NCBI GenBank assembly: GCA_030549775.1
Contig: CM060171.1
Coordinates: 5,557,501-5,621,500 of the forward strand
Origin: Tamarix chinensis
Lineage: Eukaryota; Streptophyta; Magnoliopsida; Caryophyllales; Tamaricaceae
Direction: 5' to 3'
Length of the DNA: 64,000 bases
Shown here: positions 35,272-45,784 of the stretch, piece by piece
How positions within the stretch are numbered: position 1 is the first letter of the stretch
Layout of the letters: each line of letters begins with the position of its first letter
Notes under the pieces: generated by a model
Told to the model about the DNA's origin: nothing
Database searches by the model: none
Seen by the model: the letters and a program-made list of their open reading frames with translations, nothing else
Program-made: the position numbers and the translations under genes

Positions 35272-35280
35272 TTTTCTTAC

Positions 35281-35848
35281 ATACAATGATGAAAAATTTT
35301 GGGTTGAAAGCGTTTTGCTTTTTAAATTGATGAATCACCTATTCTTGCTTTGCTAAAGTTCTAAATAAAGCTTGGCAGTCTATTCTAGAATGAGGCTTTC
35401 TATGTGAAACCTCTAGATTTTGCTACAAAATGAGAACCTCTATTTGGGTGCTCATGCATAAGTATGTCATGCTCTAATTTTTTATTATTAGTGGGAGGTT
35501 GTAGGTGGGGAAGGGAATTAGATATAATTTCTTGTTTCATCTGCATCTAATCATACAATTTGAGTGTTTTTTTTTTGTTTAATGATAGCTTTGTTCCCTT
35601 TTGGAGGTGTAGAGGGTGCAACTTGTTGTTCCTCTAGTGGTTACATTCTGATTTTTAGTAGCAGTATATACGTGGTGTAGATAGAGGTGACTCAATCGAG
35701 GGGGTGGTAAGTTTTCTTATGGTGTGGCTGGCGGTTGGGTGTTTGTACGGTCTCTTCCTTTCTTGATTGGCTCTTTTGATTTTACCCTTGATAACAAGTG
35801 ATTTACATCCCTTTAATTACCTTCTTGGCATAAGGTAAACCATTTTAT
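35281..35848. other. Unassigned stretch between plastid DNA and the copia element
   Basis: No gene or known plastid tRNA (trnH was looked for on both strands) was recognised. The five bases TTTAT at 35844-35848 are the left target duplication of the next element. Confidence 0.5.
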
Positions 35849-36020
35849 TGTTGACTAACCTTTACTCTCCCACAACAAACTCTATCTATACAACAAATTC
35901 CATATATTTAGGAGTTTTTAACTCATGCATACATTAATTATCTGTAACTAACATGCATTATATATATACATCATATGCATGCAAATAGTGGCAAGGTTGA
36001 GTAAATTAGTAAAAATTACA
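35849..36020 (+). repeat. 5' LTR, 172 bp
   Basis: It starts TGTTGACTAACC and ends AAAAATTACA, with TATATATATACATC as a probable TATA region. The near-identical copy at 40663-40836 differs by scattered substitutions and a TA-length change. Very short LTRs are usual for small copia lineages. Confidence 0.9.
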
Positions 36021-36033
36021 TGGTATCAGGAAG
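36021..36033 (+). other. Primer binding site, initiator Met tRNA
   Basis: TGGTATCAGG directly follows the LTR end, matching the TGGTATCAGAGC-type primer site with its last bases changed. Confidence 0.85.
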
Positions 36034-36043
36034 TCTTTGATCC

Positions 36044-39000
36044 TTGCTATGTACCTCCTTCATAGCCACTTCTTCCTCTACTACTATTATCGATTCTTCT
36101 CCTTCTCTTCCTCTCACTCATATTCAACACCACATCATTATTAAACTTGATTCCTCTAACTATCTTCTATGGCTTACCCAATTTAAGCCTTTATTAATAG
36201 GCCATGGTCTTGAAGGCTATGTCAACGACTCTAATCCATGACCTCCTCAATATCCTCAACTCTCAAACACAAGATCAAGTTCTTCTTGGGTGGATTCTTT
36301 TTTCCCTTACTGAACCTGTACTTACCCAAGTTGTAGGTCTATCTACATCACGAGTTGTTTGGTTTGCCCTCGAAAGTCATTGTGCCTCTCGGTTCAAATC
36401 CCATATCATGCATCTTCATCGTGCTCTTCAAACCATCCAAAAAGGTAACAAGTCCATGTCTGAGTATTTTCTTCATTCTAAATAATTAGCAAATAACCTT
36501 GTTGCCTTTGGTCATTGAGTTGATGATGTCGATTTGTAGCATATCATTCTTATCGGACTTGACTCCACATATGATCCTATCATTACTACATTAATTACTA
36601 TAAGAGCAACATGTCCCATGGAAATTTTTTATTCCCATTTACTTGCTTATGACATAAGACTCAAATCTCAACAAGTTCAGATTCAACAATGGCTGATTGC
36701 AAATGTTGCTTCTCATCAAAGATATGGTTTTTCTCAATCTTCTCTGTTTCATAGGAACAATTATTCCATTAATCATCCGAGGTAGCATCATGGTGGTCAC
36801 ATATCCATGCCTTGCTCCTCACCCAATTCCAATGCTCAAGGGTCGTGTCAACTCTATGGTCGCAAGAAACATACAAATCTTGATTGCTAGATTTGTTTTG
36901 ATGATAATTTTTAGGCTCCTAAATCTTCAAAGCAAACATACACTACAGATCCTAGCACAACTCTTGAATCTCACTGGTTACCTCATAGTGGTACAAGCAT
37001 CACTTAACATATGATCTAAACAACCTGTGTCTTCATTCTATTTATGAGGGTCCTAACAAAATCAAAGTTGGTGATGGTAAGGCTATTCCCATATCTCACA
37101 CTAGTACAACTACCTTTACCACTCCTTCTCATACATTCTATCTTAATAATCTCTATCATGTGCCCTCCATTTCTGCTAATCTGCTTTCTATTTCTCAATC
37201 CACCAAGGATAATAACTATTTATTTGAGTTTCATCTCCACTTATTCATTGTGAAGGATCACCTCACGGGTAAGGTTCTTCTACAAGGTCGGAGTAAAGGT
37301 GGTCTCTACCATTTTCAAGCTTCTCATAATATCCCCATTTCAGCTTCTCCTTCTAGTTTTCACAATGAGTCTATTTCATTATGGCATCAAAGAGTTGGTT
37401 ATCCTATGCCAACTACTATCAAAAAAGTTATTGCCTCACATAAGTTACCAATTTATATTAAGTCTATTAGTTTTTGTCAATCATGTTATCTCAGCAAAAA
37501 CTACAAATTGTCATTTCCCTTGAGCAAAACAACTTACTCCACCATCATTTTCCTTGAGTAAAACCACTTACTCCACCCCATTAAGCTTAATTGTTTCTAA
37601 ATTTTGGATTTCTTCCTATATATCTAATAAAGGATTTTGTTATTACTTCCCACTAATGTTTATAGTCAATTTACATGGTTGTTTCCCATTCATCGCAAAT
37701 CTGACCCTCTCCAATATTTTATATCTTTCAAAATAAAACTTGAAAACTTATTGGTTCATAATATTAATATTTTTCAATCCTATAATGGTGGTGAATTTCA
37801 AAATTTCACTTCTTACCTTGACAAACATGGCATCTATAATCGTTTGTCTTGTCCTCATACTTTCAAACCAAATGGACTTGCTGAATGAAGGCATCAACAT
37901 ATTGGTGAAACTAGCGTATCTCTTTTGTACAATGCCTCGATGCCTTTATCCTACTTGGATAGTGTGTTATCTTATAAATTGTAATCCATCATCCATATCA
38001 AGAGATAAAACAACTCTCCAAATTTTATATAATCAACAACTTCACTACAAGTCTGTGGGGGTGTTTGTTTGCATTTGTTTTCCTTAAATTCATCCTTATA
38101 ACTCTACAAAACTTCAACCTTGATCTATACCTTGTGTGTTCTTTGGTTATAGCACCACTTATAAAGGTTACCTATGTCTCCATTTACCATCTCGCCGGTT
38201 ATATATATATATATATCTCACCATGTGCTCTTTGAGGTAACTATTTTTCCTTTTGAGATTGCTCCCAAGAACTCATCCACTCCCTAGGAATCCAGTTCCA
38301 TTACCTCAACATCTCGGCATTGCTCCATCTCTCCATCGTCATCATCTTTACACCCTATTACCCACTTCTATTTCTCCTTATATTTTCCCTATCAATAATA
38401 ATGTGGCATTGTCCTCCCCACCTCCTATAATTTATCCCTCCTCTTCTCCTCCACTCATTGTCTCTTCTATATCTTCTCCAAATTCTCAAATTTATAAGGC
38501 AGCTCAAATCCATTCTTCTTCAGTTATTCCTTCTCCACATCCATTGGTAACTTGAGATAAAGCTAGAATTCAAAAACCTATCCAAAAGTTGTGTCTATTT
38601 GCTACTTAGTATCCTTTGAAGGTTGAAGATTTAGTTGAGCCCAGTTGCTATAGATAGGATTCTTTGGATCCATCTTGGCACCATTCCATGGATGATGAGT
38701 TCAATGCATTGATCCAAAAATGGTACTTAGATTCTTGTGACTACTCACTCTAACATGAATATAATTGGGTGTAAATGGATTTTTTTATATCAAACGCCTT
38801 ACTGATGGTTTTGTGGATTGATACAAGGCTAGACTTGTGGGAAAAAAATATTATAATCAACAAGCAAGGATTGATTATGGTGAAACATTTAGTCTTGTCA
38901 TAAAATTGCGCACCATTTTTTTTGTCTTATCCTATGCACTAATGCATCACTGGCCAATTAAGCAGCTAGATGTTTGGCATGTGTTCTTGCATAGTTACTT

Positions 39001-40650
39001 GATTGAAGAGGTTTTCATTAAACAACCTCCACGCTATACAGATGCTAGGTATCCAAATTATGTCTATAAATTTCATAAGTCTCTTTATGGTATCAAATAA
39101 GCACCATGTGCATGGCTCTCTTGACTTAGTGCTCATCTTATCAAGCTTGGCTTAATTGGTTCCAAGGTTGATTCATCCCTCTTCATTAGACGTATCTCAC
39201 AGTGTATCATTTATATCCTTGTTTATGTTTATGATATTATTGTCACTAGTTCTACTTATGATAATGTCCAAACATTGATCTCTAATTTACACTCTGAATT
39301 TTCCATCAAGGATCTCGGGCCTCTACATTAATTCTTAGGCATTGAATCAACACCACATGTTGGTGGTCTTTTTTTCTCCCAACACAAATATATATTAAAT
39401 CTTCTTTAGAGAACCAAATTTTATAGTGTTAAGTAGGGATGGCAATTGAATGGGTTTTATTTGAAATCTGACGGATTTTATTTGTTGGATGTGTAAATGG
39501 ATATGCATAAACAGATATGGAGGAAGGGGAGAAATATTTGTCGGATTTGGGTATGAATATGGGTATGGGATCCTCAAATCCGTACCCATATCCACATCCT
39601 TTTACCCGATATAAAATTACATTTTTACCTTCATTTATATAACCATAAGTATATTTTCTAAGGCTAAAAGTGAAGATATAATTAAATTTAAACAATTTAA
39701 GTATATAATTCTAACATTAAATGATTTTTTACTTTAAACTTAATGAGCATGTAAATAGATATGGATACAAAAAAATGGATATAGATATGGATGAGGAAAA
39801 AAATACCTACCGGGTTTGAATACAGATATGGGTATAGGTTTTCTTATCGGGTTTGGGTAACGGATAGGGGGTACTCGATGCGTACCTGATACGTTGCCAT
39901 CCTTAGTGTTAAACCTGTGCATGCACCACTTGCTGATGGTATTTGGTTAACCCTCAATGATGGTTCAAAACTTGATGATCTCATTGGTTATTAAAGTGTA
40001 GTTTGTGCACTACAATATCTTATCTTTACTAGGCTCAATATATTTGTTGTTGTACATAAGGTTTGTCAATACATACATAACCCATCCGAGGATCATTGGG
40101 TTGCTGTCAAATACAACTTGTGCTATATCAAGCATAGTGTTAATTTTGGTCCTCTCCTAAAAGGACCCTCTTCTATTTCCCTAAATTCCTATTTAGATGT
40201 TGATTGGGAAAGTTGTGTTGATAATCGTCGATCTACTAGTGGTTATTATATTTTATTTAGAAACAGTCTTGTCTTTTAGAGTGCTTGCAAGCACCCCATT
40301 GTTTCTCATTCCATCATAGAAGCCGAGTATCGAAGTCTAGCCACTACAACTACTGAACTAATTTGGATTCAATCTCTACTTTGGGGGCTTAGTATCTCAA
40401 CTTTGTCACCTATACTATGGTGTGATAACTTAGGAGCTACATATCTCACAATAAATCTAGTGTTTCATGCCCACATTAATCAGATAGAGATCGATTATCA
40501 TTTCGTTCCTGACCTCGTGGCTGCTAAATGTCTTGATGTTTGATTTATCTCTAGCAAAGGTCAACTCACTGACATATTCACTAAGGGTCTAAGTTCACTA
40601 AGATTTCAACGTTTTTGTGACAAGCTAACCATCTGGGCTCCTACGTTTAC
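36044..40650 (+). pseudogene. Copia gag-pol, heavily broken
   Basis: Gag (36117-36660) shows IIIKLDSSNYLLWLTQF and the UBN2-type middle with short frames. The integrase region (37370-38110) shows SLWHQRVGYP and C-terminal pieces. Reverse transcriptase (38670-39330) shows IDYGETFSLVIKLRTI, QLDVWHVFLHS and SLYGIK. The catalytic box reads YVYD instead of YVDD. RNase H (39915-40640) shows LDVDWES, EAEYRSLATTTTELIW and WCDNLGAT. More than a dozen stops or frameshifts are present. It is non-autonomous, and its RT active site is mutated. Confidence 0.9.
39433..39903. mobile_element. MITE nested in the copia RNase H region, 9-bp TSD
   Basis: Ends are TAGGGATGGCAA and, inverted, TTGCCATCCT. TAGTGTTAA stands on both sides (39424-39432 and 39904-39912). 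The inside is partly self-complementary, with GGATATGG, GGGTATGG and their complements. Taking out the insert and one flank restores the copia reading frame across the site. A 9-bp duplication fits Mutator-type elements, an 8-bp reading would fit hAT; the superfamily is left open. Confidence 0.82.
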
Positions 40651-40662
40651 CTTGAAGGGGGA

Positions 40663-40836
40663 TGTTAACTGACCTTCACTCTCCCACAACAAACTCTATC
40701 TATACAACAACTTCTATGTATTTAGGTGTTTTTAACGCATGCATTCATTAATTATCTATAACTAACTTGCATTATATATATATACATCATACTTGTGCAC
40801 ATAGTGGCAAGACCAAGTAAATTAGTAAAAATTACA
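40663..40836 (+). repeat. 3' LTR, 174 bp
   Basis: Partner of the 5' LTR at 35849-36020, preceded by the polypurine tract (40650-40662) and followed by the TTTAT duplication. Confidence 0.9.
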
Positions 40837-40875
40837 TTTATGTCTGAGTTTAACAATTTTAGATTTCATAGATTT

Positions 40876-40879
<4 letters not shown>

Positions 40880-40921
<42 letters not shown>
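40880..40921. repeat. (TA)n microsatellite
   Basis: Twenty-one TA units in an AT-rich, non-genic context. Confidence 0.95.
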
Positions 40922-40923
<2 letters not shown>

Positions 40924-41177
40924 TGATGTGGGTTTTGTAGTTTTAAATTCATATTCGAGCTGTTAGACTCATTTAGAATGACAATTATACTTACTAATAT
41001 ATTTATCATTTTTTTCGTGATGTTATTTGGGACCATATTTTATTGGTTTTTTCTGTATTTATTTTATAAGATATTTAATTATAAAAATATTAAAACATCA
41101 TTTAAAAAGTTAAAATAATTACTTTATAATGTTTATCTTTTCTCTAGAGAACTTAATTTATCAAAAATTACATATAA

Positions 41178-41180
<3 letters not shown>

Positions 41181-41247
<67 letters not shown>
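41181..41247. repeat. (AT)n microsatellite, about 33 units
   Basis: A pure AT run of 67 bp, the longest dinucleotide run in the window. It is a potential polymorphic marker and an assembly risk. Confidence 0.95.
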
Positions 41248-41248
<1 letters not shown>

Positions 41249-41590
41249 TAATAAATACATATTTTTCACTATTTTTGTTTTCAAAAAATATTAGATTTAT
41301 TTAGAAGTCGTTTGGAATCTATTTAGCCATTATGCCTGATATATATAAGTTTGAGTCCAAACTTTTTGGATACGGTGGATCCGGATTTAGTTGAACTCGT
41401 TAACCCAACCCATTGTTATCGTTATATTTTTTATATAACACTTTACTTATATAATAAATAAATAAATAAACATATAACATACCACATTCTCATTTAGATT
41501 GGTAATAGCCGTCTGTTAGGCGGAAAAATGAAAACAACAAAAAAGTACTACCCGTCATCATAATTGCCCCGCGAAGAGTCTCATCCATTT

Positions 41591-42091
41591 CTATCTCCAA
41601 ACCAGAGGAGCCACTGATAGGATTAGCATGCATAAACTTGAGCGAGGAATTCCTGTTGCTGTTGATACTTCTTGTGGAGGAGGCGGATTCTTATAGTAGA
41701 AAGGAAAGTAAGGTACCATGGGGTTAGGAGGAGGAGGTGCAAAAGGGTAGGCATACCCTGCAGGCGGGGTTGGAAAGTAATAAGGATATGTTGTTGACGG
41801 TGGTGGGGGGTAGTAGTAGTAACCAGGAGGAATAGTAGGAGGTGGTAAAGAAGTAGGGGGTGCTGATGATGAAGGTGGCGGCGGGCAATTAGAAGGGGTG
41901 GTGGGCGGTGAAAGAGAAGGTAGCGTTGGTGGCGGGGAGGAACTTATGATTGGTGCAATGGGTGGTGGAAGACACGGGTAACCGCAAGCATATGAACCAT
42001 CTGATTTTGCTTGCATTGGAAGAGTCTTGATCGTTACAATGATCAAAATAAAGTCGGAGAGTGAGAAGTGGGGGAAGAGATTGTTGGCCAT
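41591..42091 (-). CDS. Secreted proline-rich (extensin-like) cell-wall protein, intact single exon
   Basis: The frame from ATG at 42091-42089 gives 166 residues without interruption. It opens MANNLFPHFSLSDFILIIVT, a signal-peptide-like start with likely cleavage after PMQA. A short Cys-containing part follows (KSDGSYACGYPCLPPP), then a proline-rich body with SPPP, PPPPSS and tyrosine blocks (GYYYYPPPP, YPYYFPTPP). The conserved end PNPMVPYFPFYYKNPPPP and a hydrophobic tail (SSLCMLILSVAPLVW) look like a GPI-anchor signal. Small plant hydroxyproline-rich wall proteins share this plan. The frame extends upstream to 42208, but the added 39 residues lack family features and the internal Met fits the signal peptide. 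Unlike the LTR proline-rich ORFs, it has an ordered domain layout. Confidence 0.72.
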   Translation of the reverse strand: MANNLFPHFSLSDFILIIVTIKTLPMQAKSDGSYACGYPCLPPPIAPIISSSPPPTLPSLSPPTTPSNCPPPPSSSAPPTSLPPPTIPPGYYYYPPPPSTTYPYYFPTPPAGYAYPFAPPPPNPMVPYFPFYYKNPPPPQEVSTATGIPRSSLCMLILSVAPLVWR

Positions 42092-42208
42092 TTTTAGAGA
42101 AAGAATGCTCAAGGCTAGTGAAATTTGAGAAGCAAGTGCAAGGGCTAGAGGAGACTGGGAGTAGAAGAAATGTGGAAGTTGAGGGGAGTATTGGTGGAAC
42201 CGATCCAC

Positions 42209-42754
42209 TTTAGAAAGCCGTGCGACAGTGGACCATTTGGCAAGTTTGGGTTATTATTGATAGAACTTGAATACTAGTAGTTTGTTATCATTATTGGTAA
42301 CTATGAAAGCAACCATGATACCTTTTTATGTAGCTTAATAGCCCGATCTTCTTTCTGTTAACGTGTGGGGTTAATTATTGGTAGAATTTTTGAGAATTGG
42401 GAGAGGTAAAGATCGGTATTTTCAAGTTTTATACCCGTAATCAGTTGGTCGCAAGAACCTTTTGATTCAAGCTCTGTTGAATTTGAGGTGCCTTGTTGAA
42501 ACTTCACTTAGAAAATTTTATTATCAATGTCCCACAACAATATTGTTGGATTAAGGTTACAATGGGTCCCGGCCGTCCAAAGGCCGGTCTCAGAGTCCTA
42601 GCTCTATAGCCTTTATATTTTGTTGGTATTGATGATCACCATACGACAACTATAATGAGGTTTGTCTTAGATCAAGATCGCAAATGTTTCGAGTGTCTGT
42701 AATCCCTTGTCAATTAATAATACAAAGATGGTAGCGTATCGTATCCAATACATT

Positions 42755-42805
<51 letters not shown>

Positions 42806-43499
42806 CAATTATGGATATAAAAGAAGACAGGATCATCAGTAAAACCATGAAAAACGGTAATCTTAACAGTGATATCAGCATCTCACCTCAGTGACCACAC
42901 TGATTCGGTACCAAGAAATTACGGACAAAGGCTTGGTTTGGATAGATATTATGTTTATTACTAACCATTTGTTTTTTTAAATAATATGAAAAATAAAAAA
43001 TTGCGATAGCCAACAGTGAACACTGATAATTTTAGAAACTGGGTCAAAGACGGGTCTCGGACGAGGATGTCTCATGATCAACGCGGCTAGGATATAAGGG
43101 GAAGCCTCCTATTGTTACATTTCAGTTGTTTATTGGAATTAATGCTCAGTGATGAATTCCCATTTCACGCATTTTGGACTCAGTTTGAAAAATGTACATT
43201 TTTACCAAACTTTCATCCGAACTCTCAACCCTCTTAACAAGACTCCATTCCAAAGTCCCCTAAAGCTCAAGGCTATCCTATAATAGATTAACTATAAGGG
43301 ATCCACTCAACTATATCGCCCATACTTTCCCTCCAAACTTCAGCTCTCTAGGTATACTCATACAACATTAAGTTTTGTACCCAAATTTGGAAAAAGTAAT
43401 TAAATGATCATGATATGAGATTATTCTTGAAAACTGTATTAAAGTTAATGCGTATGTGATGATACAATTTTATTTATTTAGTCACACTAAGATCAATGG
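42209..43499. other. Intergenic, no gene seen
   Basis: This is the putative promoter side of the proline-rich protein gene. No convincing TATA or conserved reading frame was assigned. A (TAA)n run lies at 42756-42804. Confidence 0.5.
42756..42804. repeat. (TAA)n microsatellite, about 16 units
   Basis: An uninterrupted ATA/TAA trinucleotide run. Confidence 0.95.
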
Positions 43500-43680
43500 A
43501 CCATTTATAATACAATTACTCATCTCCTCTTTTTCCGCGGATGGGAGAAAGAGAAGGGATCATTTATAATATAACCACTATTCTCCTTTTTTCCTTCTTG
43601 CAGATGAAAGAAAGAAAGTCAACCTCACTTATATTGTAACATTTACTATCCGTTTCCTCCCTAGATGAGAGAAATATAGT
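43500..43680. repeat. Three imperfect tandem units of about 60 bp
   Basis: Units at about 43500-43558, 43559-43618 and 43619-43680 share the layout CATTTATAATAYAA, C(T)ATTCTCCTTTTT, a GCGGATG/GCAGATGA core and GAGAAAGAGA. The third is the most diverged. The array ends exactly before the LTR-like start at 43684. Confidence 0.7.
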
Positions 43681-43683
43681 CAA

Positions 43684-45480
43684 TGTAACACTCCTAATTT
43701 CCAAAATCCAAAATACCAAGAAAATAATTTTTTGTAGTTCAAATAAAATGAAACCGAGGACATTACCTCCACATTTATCAAAGTTAGACATATCACATCT
43801 GACCAAGTTATATGCTAAGGCTAGATTAAAGTAGAATAAAACAAATCAAGATAAATATATATTGTAACTTTGGTGAAACTAAGATCCAAATATGGTCTCA
43901 AAAGAATACAACCTTCAATAAAACTTCAATTGAGTTGTTAATAAATATATAATGAAATACGGTAAAGGACAATCGTCTTTCCACTCATTCCCCTAGCAAT
44001 CATAACATAACAAACATCCAATGACATCAACTAAAAAATAAGTCCACCGTCAGTGGAAAATAACTCATAATCCAAATACACATACAATATAATCTAAAAA
44101 ATAAGTTATAACTTATTAAAAAAATGAAATAGTAAGAATAATTCAATTATAGCCAGTTAAAACATATACCAAGTATCATAATAAAATAAAGGGTTTAATA
44201 ATATATTTCTCTTTTTTATAAATATCTTCAAGGCATACTTATAAATATAAGTTTCATAATTTAATCCATGAACTCTTAATTATTCCACCATCTAATATAT
44301 ATTAAAAAATAGGAATCACTAGGATGGAAGAGAATGTCGTAGAATTGGGAAAACACTCTAGTCGTTCTACTAAAGGATGATGATGATGAAATCCAGTGAT
44401 AAAAATGCCATAACAAATGAAGAAAAAGTAGGCCCAAGAAAACCCTCTTGCCAACCTATCAATTGCATGTTCTTCATCTCATGGTGTACCATCCCAAATG
44501 GTATATTACTATTAATTCCCTTTCTTCCACTTTAAATAAATAATATATTAATTAGAGGTGCTCACATACCACATAAAATGCACAAAGTCACAAAAATTTT
44601 TATTTAACCATATATATCATTATACTTCCATTTATAATACGCCAAATTTTATTTATATACCTTAATAAGGAATAACAAAATATTCTTTAAAACATAAATT
44701 TCACAAAAAAATACTACTCTACAATTTTATCAACAAATATTAAAATAAACAATTCTATTAAAAGTTAAATTTCGGATATGACATAGTAAAATCAGTCCAA
44801 TCAAATTGTGCACAAATATTTCAAGACAAAATATTAAAATGAATTCAAAGGGAATCACACAACACACATCCGGTAGACATAACATTGAAGGTTTAAACTA
44901 TATTACTTCATGGGTTCCCTAAATATATACGTATACAAATTTGTTTAAACCAACTTGAATAATTGATAGACACCTTCATCAATGCATAAAAATAATTTTT
45001 CAGGAGATTAGATGAAATAAAATATTTTTTCAAAAGGTTTCATATAAATGAAGATTGAAAAAAGTGAAATAAAGTTTTATATATGGTCTAAGGTTGCATC
45101 AAAATTACCATAATCAACTCTAAAAATTATGTTGCATGGGTATTTAAATTATGGGTTACCTCAAATATCCAAGGATAGGATTAAGATCACAAGCACAATC
45201 TTCACTAGCTAGCCTTGAATTCGTATGGTCCCTATCTAGTATTAATTGCTATATAAAAGTATAATTTTGATATTAAAAATAATTATGACTAATATATTAA
45301 GTGTGATAATTATTAATTAAGATTGAGTGTCATAAGCCTTACCAAAATTTGGATGAAGAACAATATAACATCAAACAAGTTTGATCACTAGAATAAGACG
45401 TGTAATTGATGACGATTATAAAGAATTTTTGTGTATAAAAGATTATTTATATAAATACGTGTGGATGAGGTAACACTTTC
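43684..45480 (-). mobile_element. Probable diverged gypsy-type LTR fragment
   Basis: It starts TGTAACACTCC and shares with the three long LTRs the phrase GAGGACATTACC.., a TATGCTAAGGCTAG near the left end, and the overall AT-rich layout. No right terminus, target duplication or internal region was found; the next element begins at about 45491. Family and limits are uncertain. Confidence 0.42.
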
Positions 45481-45490
45481 CGCACAAAGT

Positions 45491-45680
45491 TGATAGGTAT
45501 ATCTATTATCCTTGTCAACAAATATAATTCTACAATATTGTTGTAGATTGAATCAAAGCATCCTAGTCTTTAGGAGGTAGTTCAGGGTGTATCTATATCA
45601 TCCATAAACTCAACCTTACACCTATAATATATATGTTTCTCAATCATTAAATGAAACGGCAAGGAAGGCATTACTCTAAA
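45491..45680 (+). repeat. 5' LTR, about 190 bp
   Basis: It begins TGATAGGTATATC and ends near ACTCTAAA, just before the primer binding site. Compared with the 3' LTR there are many substitutions. Confidence 0.75.
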
Positions 45681-45695
45681 TTAGTATCAAGAGCA
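45681..45695 (+). other. Primer binding site, initiator Met tRNA type
   Basis: TTAGTATCAAGAGC resembles TGGTATCAGAGC with an inserted A, at the end of the 5' LTR. Confidence 0.75.
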
Positions 45696-45784
45696 TGGTT
45701 ATCTTCATAAAGCCTCTTCGCTTAATTATTCTGGCAGTTTTTTCCTTCATTTTCTCAACTTCCCATCCTCTTTCCTAATCAACC

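Larger units (their letters stand above)
30783..35280 (+). other. Nuclear insertion of plastid DNA (NUPT): rps16 to psbA-trnH spacer
   Basis: Six plastid landmarks occur in the exact order and orientation of the plastid large single-copy region: rps16 exon 2, trnK-UUU 5' exon, matK, trnK 3' exon, psbA with its promoter, and the psbA 3' hairpin. The whole is about 4.5 kb, slightly shorter than the plastid original because of deletions. Every gene is damaged, and the sequence is far more AT-rich than real plastid genes. An old single insertion that has decayed in the nucleus is the simplest explanation. The right limit could not be fixed between 35280 and 35848. Confidence 0.93.
35849..40836 (+). 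mobile_element. Complete but dead Ty1/copia retrotransposon with perfect TSD
   Basis: 5' LTR 35849-36020 (172 bp) and 3' LTR 40663-40836 (174 bp) are both TGTT..TTACA and closely similar. The primer site TGGTATCAGG follows the 5' LTR at 36021, and a purine tract CTTGAAGGGGGA precedes the 3' LTR. TTTAT stands on both sides (35844-35848 and 40837-40841). The internal region holds decayed gag-pol and a nested MITE (39433-39903). The exact TSD shows a single clean insertion. Confidence 0.93.

Noticed and set aside
35281..35848. Search for plastid trnH after the psbA hairpin
   Set aside because: No tRNA-His-like sequence could be recognised on either strand, so the plastid segment is not extended to trnH.
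42092..42208. 39-residue upstream extension of the extensin-like frame
   Set aside because: The extension separates the signal-peptide-like segment from the N-terminus; the Met at 42091 gives the expected secreted-protein start.
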